A stretch of DNA of 64,000 nt from Streptomyces sp. TBY4 (GTDB lineage Bacteria; Actinomycetota; Actinomycetes; Streptomycetales; Streptomycetaceae), in NCBI RefSeq assembly GCF_024213195.1, contig NZ_JANAVF010000006.1, forward strand, positions 310,001-374,000. The letters run 5' to 3'. Position 1 is the stretch's first letter. Every line of letters begins with the position of its first letter. A program made the translations under genes and the position numbers. Shown piece after piece: positions 29,231-36,306 of the stretch. The notes beneath the pieces are model-generated. The model ran no database searches, was not told where the DNA came from, and saw only the letters and a list, made by a program, of their open reading frames with translations.

Positions 29231-30748
29231 ATGACGAGCAGCACCGAGACCACCGCCACCACTCCGCAGGTTGCGGTCAACGACATCGGTGACGAGGCAG
29301 CGTTCCTCGCCGCGATCGACGAGACGATCAAGTACTTCAACGACGGCGACATCGTCGACGGCGTCATCGTGAAGGTGGACCGGGACGAGGTTCTCCTCGA
29401 CATCGGTTACAAGACCGAAGGCGTCATCCCGAGCCGCGAGCTCTCGATCAAGCACGATGTCGACCCGAACGAGGTCGTCAAGGTCGGCGACGAGATCGAG
29501 GCCCTGGTTCTCCAGAAGGAGGACAAGGAAGGCCGTCTGATCCTGTCCAAGAAGCGTGCGCAGTACGAGCGCGCCTGGGGCACGATCGAGAAGATCAAGG
29601 AAGAAGACGGCATCGTCACCGGTACCGTCATCGAGGTCGTCAAGGGTGGTCTCATCCTCGACATCGGCCTCCGTGGCTTCCTCCCGGCTTCCCTCGTCGA
29701 GATGCGTCGCGTCCGCGACCTCCAGCCCTACGTGGGCAAGGAGCTCGAGGCGAAGATCATCGAGCTGGACAAGAACCGCAACAACGTGGTCCTGTCCCGC
29801 CGCGCCTGGCTCGAGCAGACCCAGTCCGAGGTTCGCCAGACGTTCCTCACCACCCTGCAGAAGGGTCAGGTCCGCTCCGGCGTCGTTTCCTCGATCGTCA
29901 ACTTCGGTGCCTTCGTGGACCTGGGTGGCGTCGACGGTCTCGTCCACGTCTCCGAGCTGTCCTGGAAGCACATCGACCACCCGTCCGAGGTCGTCGAGGT
30001 CGGTCAGGAAGTCACCGTCGAGGTTCTCGACGTGGACATGGACCGCGAGCGCGTCTCCCTGTCGCTGAAGGCGACGCAGGAAGACCCGTGGCAGCAGTTC
30101 GCCCGGACCCACCAGATCGGCCAGGTCGTCCCGGGTAAGGTCACCAAGCTGGTTCCGTTCGGTGCGTTCGTCCGCGTGGACGAGGGCATCGAGGGTCTGG
30201 TCCACATCTCCGAGCTGGCCGAGCGCCACGTGGAGATCCCGGAGCAGGTCGTCCAGGTCAACGACGAGATCTTCGTCAAGGTCATCGACATCGACCTCGA
30301 GCGTCGCCGGATCTCGCTGTCCCTGAAGCAGGCCAACGAGTCCTTCGGTGCCGACCCGGCGTCGGTCGAGTTCGACCCGACCCTGTACGGCATGGCCGCG
30401 TCGTACGACGACCAGGGCAACTACATCTACCCCGAGGGCTTCGACCCCGAGACCAACGACTGGCTCGAGGGCTTCGACAAGCAGCGCGAAGCCTGGGAGG
30501 GCCAGTACGCCGAGGCGCAGCAGCGCTTCGAGCAGCACCAGGCGCAGGTCATCAAGAGCCGCGAGGCCGACGAGGCCGCCGCTGCCGAGGGTGCGGCCGC
30601 TCCGGCCGCCGGTGGCAGCAGCAGCGCCGGTGCGGGCATCTCGGGTGGTTCGTACTCCTCCGAGGGTGCGGACGAGACCTCTGGCGCCCTGGCGTCGGAC
30701 GAGGCCCTGGCCGCGCTCCGCGAGAAGCTGGCCGGCGGCCAGAGCTGA
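29231..30748 (+). CDS. rpsA: 30S ribosomal protein S1
   Basis: 505 residues, the usual actinobacterial length. Four S1 RNA-binding domains are visible: about 35-105 (GDIVDGVIVKVDRDEVLLDIG), 122-190 (GIVTGTVIEVVKGGLILDIG), 207-277 (RSGVVSSIVNFGAFVDLGG) and 293-364 (GQVVPGKVTKLVPFGAFVR). A Glu/Gln-rich tail then an Ala/Gly/Ser-rich end follow. It promotes mRNA binding to the ribosome. Codon usage and the strong upstream promoter suggest high expression. It is followed by a strong terminator. Confidence 0.97.
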   Translation: MTSSTETTATTPQVAVNDIGDEAAFLAAIDETIKYFNDGDIVDGVIVKVDRDEVLLDIGYKTEGVIPSRELSIKHDVDPNEVVKVGDEIEALVLQKEDKEGRLILSKKRAQYERAWGTIEKIKEEDGIVTGTVIEVVKGGLILDIGLRGFLPASLVEMRRVRDLQPYVGKELEAKIIELDKNRNNVVLSRRAWLEQTQSEVRQTFLTTLQKGQVRSGVVSSIVNFGAFVDLGGVDGLVHVSELSWKHIDHPSEVVEVGQEVTVEVLDVDMDRERVSLSLKATQEDPWQQFARTHQIGQVVPGKVTKLVPFGAFVRVDEGIEGLVHISELAERHVEIPEQVVQVNDEIFVKVIDIDLERRRISLSLKQANESFGADPASVEFDPTLYGMAASYDDQGNYIYPEGFDPETNDWLEGFDKQREAWEGQYAEAQQRFEQHQAQVIKSREADEAAAAEGAAAPAAGGSSSAGAGISGGSYSSEGADETSGALASDEALAALREKLAGGQS

Positions 30749-30794
30749 TCGCAGATCGCATCAGCACGGTGTGAGCTGAGCTGAACGATTCACC

Positions 30795-30830
30795 GGTAAG
30801 GCCCGTCCCCTCAGGGGGGCGGGCCTTACC
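30795..30830 (+). terminator. Terminator after rpsA
   Basis: GGTAAGGCCCG and following C-run (30795-30810) pair with the G-run and CGGGCCTTACC (30814-30830) over 16-17 bases with a wobble, around a 3-base loop. It lies 47 bases after the rpsA stop. Confidence 0.85.
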
Positions 30831-30945
30831 GCGTTGTGCGTGCCATGCCGCCACACCCGTTCTGTGAACACCGCGCCAACTGGGGAATGGTCACGGGCCC
30901 TTGGACGTTCTTCCAGGAGAACGCGGCGGAGGAGGAGTGGTGGCG

Positions 30946-31884
30946 GTGCTTGATCCACAGGGTTTGTACGAATGGGACGCCAAGGGCCTGGCGGTGGCCG
31001 ACCTGGCGCTCACCCAGGACTCGGCCGGGCTGGTCATGCTCTACCACTTCGAGGGGTACATAGACGCGGGCGAGACCGGCGAGCAGATCGTCGAGCGGCT
31101 GCTCGACGCGCTGCCCCACCAGGTCGTGGCGCGCTTCGACGCGGACCGTCTGGTGGACTACCGGGCGCGCCGTCCGCTGCTGACCTTCCAGCGCGACCAC
31201 TGGACCGAGTTCGAGGAGCCCCTGCTCGAGGTGCGCCTCGTGCAGGACGCCACGGGCGCGCCCTTCCTGCTGCTCTCCGGCCCCGAGCCGGACGTGGAGT
31301 GGGAGCGCTTCGCCGTCGCCGTCCGGCAGATCGTCGAGCGCCTGGGCGTGCGGCTCTCCGTCAACTTCCACGGCATCCCCATGGGCGTCCCGCACACCCG
31401 GCCCGTCGGGATCACCCCGCACGGCAACCGGACCGACCTCATGCCGGGGCACCGCAGCCCCTTCGACGAGGCCCAGGTCCCCGGCAGCGCCGAGTCGCTG
31501 GTCGAGTTCCGCCTCGGTCAGGCCGGGCACGACGTGCTGGGCGTCGCCGCCCACGTACCGCACTACGTGGCGCGCTCCCCGTACCCCGATGCCGCGCTGA
31601 CCGCCCTGGAGGCGATCACCGCCGCGACCGGGCTGGTCCTGCCGTCGGTCGCGCACGCGCTGCGCACCGAGGCGCACCGCACGCAGACGGAGATCGACCG
31701 GCAGATCCGGGAGGGCGACGAGGAGCTGGTCAGCCTCGTGCAGGGGCTGGAGCACCAGTACGACGCGGCGGCCGGCGCCGAGACCCGCGGCAACATGATC
31801 GCGGAGCCCGCGGAGATCCCGTCGGCCGACGAGATCGGCCTCGAGTTCGAGCGCTTCCTCGCGGAGCGCGAGGGCGAGGGCTGA
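30946..31884 (+). CDS. PAC2 (proteasome assembly chaperone-like) family protein
   Basis: 312 residues from GTG 30946, chosen because the conserved sequence begins LDPQGLYEWD and a GGAGGAGG lies eight bases upstream. Typical PAC2 blocks are LVMLYHFEGYIDAGETGEQI, HGIPMGVPHTRP and GVAAHVPHYVARSPYP. In eukaryotes the fold helps proteasome assembly; in actinobacteria, which have a proteasome, this group is common but its role is unproven. It stands alone between rpsA and coaE. Confidence 0.88.
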   Translation: MLDPQGLYEWDAKGLAVADLALTQDSAGLVMLYHFEGYIDAGETGEQIVERLLDALPHQVVARFDADRLVDYRARRPLLTFQRDHWTEFEEPLLEVRLVQDATGAPFLLLSGPEPDVEWERFAVAVRQIVERLGVRLSVNFHGIPMGVPHTRPVGITPHGNRTDLMPGHRSPFDEAQVPGSAESLVEFRLGQAGHDVLGVAAHVPHYVARSPYPDAALTALEAITAATGLVLPSVAHALRTEAHRTQTEIDRQIREGDEELVSLVQGLEHQYDAAAGAETRGNMIAEPAEIPSADEIGLEFERFLAEREGEG

Positions 31885-32005
31885 GCGGAGCCGTCGCCGC
31901 GTCCGCCGTCGCCCGGTCCGCCGTCTCCCCGCCCGCTGGCTCCCCGGCAGCCCTGCTCGCAGGGGGCTGTACGGGGCCCCGGGCGCGGGGGTTAGTCTGC
32001 CGGGC

Positions 32006-32611
32006 ATGTTGAAAGTTGGCCTGACAGGCGGAATCGGCGCCGGCAAGAGCGAGGTCTCGCGGCTGCTGGCGGGGTACGGGGCGGTCCTCGTGGACGCCGA
32101 CCGGATCGCGCGGGAGGTCGTGGAGCCGGGTACGCCCGGGCTCGCGGCGGTGGTGGCCGCCTTCGGGGAGTCCGTACTGACTCCGCAGGGCGGGCTGGAC
32201 CGGCCGAAGCTGGGGTCGATCGTCTTCGCGGACCAGGCGAAGCTGAAGATCCTCAACGGGATCGTGCACCCGCTGGTCGGGGCCCGGTCCGCCGAGCTGG
32301 AGGCCGCCGCGGGGCCCGACGCGATCGTGGTGCACGACGTACCGCTGCTCGCGGAGAACGGGCTCGCGCCGCTGTACGACCTGGTCGTCGTCGTGGACGC
32401 GGCCCCCGCCACCCAGCTGGCCCGGCTCACGGGGCTGCGGGGCATGGAGGAGTCGGAGGCCCGGGCCCGGATGGCCGCGCAGGCCACGCGGGAACAGCGG
32501 CTGGCCGTGGCCACCCTCGTGATCGACAACGACGGGCCGCTGGAGGCGCTGGAGCCGCAGGTGCGCAAGGTGTGGGAGGAGCTCACCGCGCGGGCGGCGC
32601 GCGGGGCGTAA
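32006..32611 (+). CDS. coaE: Dephospho-CoA kinase
   Basis: 201 residues. It phosphorylates the 3'-hydroxyl of dephospho-CoA in the last step of coenzyme A synthesis. The N-terminal P-loop is GLTGGIGAGKSEVS, followed by VDADRIAREVVEPG and the CoaE-type VHDVPLLAENGL and RMAAQATREQRL segments. A -10-like TAGTCT at 31993-31998 ends seven bases before the ATG, so this mRNA may also be leaderless. Confidence 0.95.
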   Translation: MLKVGLTGGIGAGKSEVSRLLAGYGAVLVDADRIAREVVEPGTPGLAAVVAAFGESVLTPQGGLDRPKLGSIVFADQAKLKILNGIVHPLVGARSAELEAAAGPDAIVVHDVPLLAENGLAPLYDLVVVVDAAPATQLARLTGLRGMEESEARARMAAQATREQRLAVATLVIDNDGPLEALEPQVRKVWEELTARAARGA

Positions 32612-32688
32612 CAGCGGGCGGCGCGCAGGGCGGAATAGCGGACCGTGTGCGGGGCGTTGAACGCGGCTGCAGAGGGAAGGAACAGACC

Positions 32689-33084
32689 GTGTCCGACACC
32701 ACGCCGCAGCTCCCGCCGCCGTCGCGGTCCTCGTCGCCCGAGACGCACGTCATCGACTACCGGGCCGCGGAGCAGCTCCTGGCCGCGCGCGACCCGCGCG
32801 GTGCGGTGAAGCTGCTCGACTCGGTCATAGCCGCCCATCCGGAGAACACGGCGGCCCGGCTGCTGCGCGCCCGGGCCTTCTTCGCCGCCGCCCAATTGCG
32901 TCCGGCGGAGCTGGAGTTCGAGATCGTGCTGGAGCGGGAGCCGGACAACGCCTTCGCCCACTTCGCGCTGGCCCGCACCCACGAGCGCGCCGGCCGGCCG
33001 GACCAGGCCCGCAAGCACTTCCGCCTCGCGGCCGCCCTGGACCCCCAGCCGGACTACCTGGCGGCGGCCCGCTTCGAGTCGTAG
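32689..33084 (+). CDS. Tetratricopeptide-repeat protein
   Basis: 131 residues from GTG 32689 (AGGGAAGG ribosome-binding site). After a Pro/Ser-rich N terminus there are about two to three TPR helical pairs (RDPRGAVKLLDSVIAAHPEN, PAELEFEIVLEREPDNAFAH, GRPDQARKHFRLAAALDPQP). It is likely a small protein-interaction scaffold. It follows coaE by 77 bases and may be co-transcribed. Confidence 0.85.
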   Translation: MSDTTPQLPPPSRSSSPETHVIDYRAAEQLLAARDPRGAVKLLDSVIAAHPENTAARLLRARAFFAAAQLRPAELEFEIVLEREPDNAFAHFALARTHERAGRPDQARKHFRLAAALDPQPDYLAAARFES

Positions 33085-33102
33085 CCCGGCTCGGGACACC
33101 CC

Positions 33103-33366
33103 CTAGGGGTCGGGGGGCTCGTACGGGGGGATGTCGCGGCCCGGCTGGTAGTGGGGGCCCTGGTGGATGTGGCGGAGCACCACGGCCAGGTCCACGGCCG
33201 CGAGCACGGCGACGGCGGCGCAGGCCGCCGCCCACCCGGGCCGGGCGGCGAGCGAGAACGCCGCCGCCCCGGCACCGGACCAGATCAGCCCCCACAGGCT
33301 CAGCCAGAAGCGCAGCCGCAGCGCGCTGCGGGCGGTCACCGGCTCGTTCCCGGTGCGCATGGCCAT
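33103..33366 (-). CDS. DUF6343 family small membrane protein
   Basis: 87 residues; M1 at 33366 or M3 at 33360 are both possible starts. The N-terminal MRTGNEPVTARSALRLR and two hydrophobic segments (WLSLWGLIWSGAGAAAFSLA, AAACAAVAVLAAVDLAVVL), then HIHQGPHYQPGRDIPPYEPP, match a small actinomycete family that I know as DUF6343. Function unknown. Convergent with the TPR gene. Confidence 0.75.
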   Translation of the reverse strand: MAMRTGNEPVTARSALRLRFWLSLWGLIWSGAGAAAFSLAARPGWAAACAAVAVLAAVDLAVVLRHIHQGPHYQPGRDIPPYEPPDP

Positions 33367-33436
33367 CGCCGCCTCGATGTCGTCGCGACCCCCGGCTTCC
33401 CCGTCCCTTCCATGGTCCCACCGGGGGTGCGGCGCG

Positions 33437-34060
33437 TCAGGGGTTGAGCTTGTTCACGGCCCTGACGGTCGTCTTCTTGAAGGCGGAGACGGGTGCGTGG
33501 GACAGGTTCCCCATCTGCCCCCACTTCACGACCGTCACGGTGGAGCCGTCGCGCCCGATGCCGTACAGGTGCACGCCGGGCTCGGATTCCGGCATGGAGG
33601 TGTGCACCCCGTAGACGTGCGCGCCCTCCTCGACGGTGACCTTCCCGTAGTCCTGCCAGGAGGCCGTCCCGCCCGGAGACCGGCGCAGCCAGTCGGCGGC
33701 GCAGGCCGCCACCTTGCGCTCCAGGGCCGCCGCGAGCTTGACGGCCGCAGCGCTGGAGGACGTACGTACGGACACCTGGTCCGCGCCCGTGTCGAACTCG
33801 GTGGAGAAGACGCGGTGCCAGCTCCCGGTGGCGGGCAGCACGCCGTCCAGGCAGAACGGCGCGTGCTCGGGCAGCCCCTTGGTGACCTTCCCGGTGTACC
33901 AGGCGGAGCCGGGGTGCGGGGGCAGGTCGGCGCCGGTCAGGAACCCGGGCGCGGTGACGGCGGCCGTGGAGGTGGTGGAGGCGGTGAGGACGAGGGCGGT
34001 GGCGGCGGCCGCGGTGGCCGCGAGGACTGCGGTGGTCCGGGCGGTGGTGCGTCGGAACAT
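33437..34060 (-). CDS. Hypothetical secreted protein
   Basis: 207 residues, not recognised. A signal peptide with probable cleavage after TSTAA is followed by a compact domain with two cysteines (HAPFCLDGVL, KVAACAADWLRR). The pattern resembles sensor or PknH-like extracellular domains only loosely. It is divergent from a membrane-anchored HTH gene, 167 bases apart, and could be functionally linked to it. Confidence 0.7.
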   Translation of the reverse strand: MFRRTTARTTAVLAATAAAATALVLTASTTSTAAVTAPGFLTGADLPPHPGSAWYTGKVTKGLPEHAPFCLDGVLPATGSWHRVFSTEFDTGADQVSVRTSSSAAAVKLAAALERKVAACAADWLRRSPGGTASWQDYGKVTVEEGAHVYGVHTSMPESEPGVHLYGIGRDGSTVTVVKWGQMGNLSHAPVSAFKKTTVRAVNKLNP

Positions 34061-34227
34061 GGTCGGTTCTCCCCGTGAGGTCCGTGAAGGTGTGGCGGTG
34101 CGGTGCGGTTCGCTTCGGTGCTTCTGGAGAAGGCTGTACCCCGTCCCGGGCCCGGGGCGGCGGTTCGGGACGAACTCGGGACAATGGAACGGCCGTACGT
34201 ACCCTCAGCTGCGGGAACATGCTTGGC

Positions 34228-35523
34228 ATGGAACGGAACTCCGGGACGGGGAGATCGGCCGAGGCGCAGGCTTTCGCACGGTTGATGAGGGAACTGAAGG
34301 AACGGAGCGGGCGGAGCTACGGGGCCCTCGCGCGGGTCCTCCACACGAGCACGTCGACCTTGCACCGGTACTGCGGCGGCGAGGCGCTGCCCGCGGAGTT
34401 CGCGGTGGTCGACCGCTTCGCGCGGGCCTGCGGGGCGACGCCGGCGGAGGCGGTGGAACTGCACCGGGCCTGGCTGCTGGCGGATGCGCGGCGGCGGTCG
34501 GGCGTGGTGGTGGAAGTGCCGGCCGTGGAGGAGCGGGATCGGGAGCGGGCGGAGCCGGAGGCGGTGGCCGCGGTTCCGGAGGTGCAGGGGCCGTCTACGT
34601 CGGTACCGGCACCGGTGCCGCGCAGGTCGGGCCGACGCCTGCTGCTGGCCGGGGTGGCGGTGGCAGCGGTCGTCGCCCTCGCGGTGGGCGTCGGCCTGCT
34701 TCCGCGGGCGGGCGGGGGCACCCGGGCACCCCAGGCCGGGCCGACAGCGGTTGCCACGACGGCGGGTGCGGGCGGAGCCACGGCGACCGGGCCCGTGGTG
34801 ACGCCGACGGCGAGCGGCTCTCCGACGGGCGTGCCGTCGGGAGCGCCGACCTCGACCGGGCCGGCGGCGACGGGCGGCTCCTCGCCGCCGCCCCCGCCCT
34901 CACCCGCGGCCGTGCCGCTCCGGGCGGCCGTACGGTCGCACGTATGGGCCGCGGGCTGCGATCACGCGTACCTCGCCGCGGCGGCGCCCTCGGCGGTGCC
35001 CGCGCCCCCGGTGGAGGCGGACGCGGCCGCGTGGGCGGCGGGGCGCGGGGCCGTCCACGCGGGCACGCAGATCGTCGAGGTCACCCTGCTGGGCACGGGC
35101 CCGGACCCGGTGGTCCTGGAGGACCTGGAGGTACGGGTGACCGGCCGCCGGGCCCCGCTGCGGTGGAACGTGTTCGAGATGTCGCAGGGCTGCGGCGGAA
35201 GTCTCACCCCGGCCGCGTTCGCGGTCAACCTGGACGCCCCGCGCCCGCAGGCCCGGCCGGTGGCCGGCAACGATGCGGGGGAGAAGATCGCGGCCCCCGC
35301 CTTCCCGCTCAAGGTCTCGGCCGCCGAACCGGCGGTCCTGCGGGTGGTGGCGAGCAGCACCGGCTGCGATTGCGACTGGTACCTCGACCTCCGCTGGAGC
35401 GGCCCCACCGGCTCCGGCACCCTCCGCCTCGACGAGGCCGGCCGCCCCTGGCGGGTCTCCGCCGCCACCCCGGACCGCCCGGTCCACGGCTACGCCCACG
35501 ACCGCGGCCGCTGGTCCCGCTGA
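34228..35523 (+). CDS. Membrane-anchored XRE-type helix-turn-helix protein
   Basis: 431 residues from ATG 34228 (GGGAA ten bases upstream); ATG 34219 is in frame but too close to it. The N-terminal HTH (about 11-70) reads RSYGALARVLHTSTSTLHRY. One membrane helix follows near residues 132-152 (LLLAGVAVAAVVALAVGVGL). Next come a 100-residue Pro/Thr/Ser-rich linker and a C-terminal external domain with several cysteines (WAAGCDHAYL, EMSQGCGGSL, STGCDCDWYLDL). This layout, an inside DNA-binding domain and an outside sensor-like domain, recurs in Streptomyces. Targets are unknown. Confidence 0.82.
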   Translation: MERNSGTGRSAEAQAFARLMRELKERSGRSYGALARVLHTSTSTLHRYCGGEALPAEFAVVDRFARACGATPAEAVELHRAWLLADARRRSGVVVEVPAVEERDRERAEPEAVAAVPEVQGPSTSVPAPVPRRSGRRLLLAGVAVAAVVALAVGVGLLPRAGGGTRAPQAGPTAVATTAGAGGATATGPVVTPTASGSPTGVPSGAPTSTGPAATGGSSPPPPPSPAAVPLRAAVRSHVWAAGCDHAYLAAAAPSAVPAPPVEADAAAWAAGRGAVHAGTQIVEVTLLGTGPDPVVLEDLEVRVTGRRAPLRWNVFEMSQGCGGSLTPAAFAVNLDAPRPQARPVAGNDAGEKIAAPAFPLKVSAAEPAVLRVVASSTGCDCDWYLDLRWSGPTGSGTLRLDEAGRPWRVSAATPDRPVHGYAHDRGRWSR

Positions 35524-35534
35524 ATCACCATCCC

Positions 35535-36195
35535 CCGGGCCGGCCCCGGCCCTCCGGCACCGGGCACCGGGCACCGGGCACCCGGCACCCGGCACCCGGC
35601 ACCCGGGCCCCTGGCCCACGGGCTCCGGCCCACCGGCCCCGGGCCCTCGGCCCCCTGCCCCCCGGCACCCCGTGGGCCCGGCACCGGGCCCCTGGCCCAC
35701 GGGCTCCGGCCCACGGGCTCCGGCCCACGGGCCTCGGGCCCTCGGCCCCCCCGGCACCCTGGCCTCGGCACTCGGCACTCGGCACTCGGCATTCGGCACC
35801 GGGCCCCTGGCTCCTGGCCCACGGGCCCCGGGCCCTCGGGCCCTCGGCCCCCACCCCTCCGGCACCCCGGCACCCCGGCACCCTGGCACCCCGGCACCCG
35901 GCCCCGGCACCCCGGCACCCGGCCCCGGCACCCCGGCACCTGGCCCCGGGCCCCGGGCCCTCCGCCCCGGGCCCTCGGCCCTGAGCCCTCGGCCCCGGCC
36001 CTGAGCCCTCGGCCCCGGCCTCGGCCCTGGGCCCTCGGCCCACCGGCTCACCGGGGCCCTCGGCCCTGAGCCCCCGGCCTGAGCCCCCGGGCCCCGGCCC
36101 TGGGCCCTCGGCCCACGGGCCCCTGGCCCACCGGGCCCTCGGCCCACGGGCTCCAGCCCACCGGCCCCCGCTCCCGGGCCCTCGGCCCGCCGGGA
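35535..36195. repeat. 650-bp low-complexity GC-rich repeat array
   Basis: Dense, imperfect short repeats of CGGCACC, GGCACTC, GGGCCCTCGGCCC and GGCCCACGGGCTCC units, with runs such as four GGCACTC copies near 35765 and about ten CGGCACC-type units near 35860-35945. A segment with GGGCCCCTGGCCCACGGGCT occurs at about 35605 and again at about 35690. Every frame on both strands is open, giving artefactual Pro/Gly/Ala/Arg proteins. It fills the space between the HTH gene and the SNF2 promoter (36216). No gene, spacer pattern or transposase is visible. Confidence 0.9.
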
Positions 36196-36215
36196 AACGG
36201 GCAGGTCAGTGGGGC

Positions 36216-36237
36216 TGTCAGTGGGCGCGCATAGACT
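36216..36237 (+). promoter_or_regulatory. RecA-NDp-type promoter of the SNF2-SWIM operon
   Basis: CTGTCAGTG core (TGTCAGTG at 36216-36223), 8-base spacer, TAGACT (36232-36237). The start of transcription would be near 36244, giving a leader of about 63 bases before the SNF2 ATG. Confidence 0.72.
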
Positions 36238-36306
36238 CGACGCACGAGGGGATCCGTCGGGTTGTGGTGGTGGCGGGGACTGCTGGAGCTGGGAGAGGGG
36301 GGCGGG

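Noticed and set aside
35535..36195. Possible CRISPR array or Pro/Gly-rich protein gene
   Set aside because: Units are too short and imperfect, with no regular spacers and no cas genes; all six frames are open, so coding cannot be claimed.
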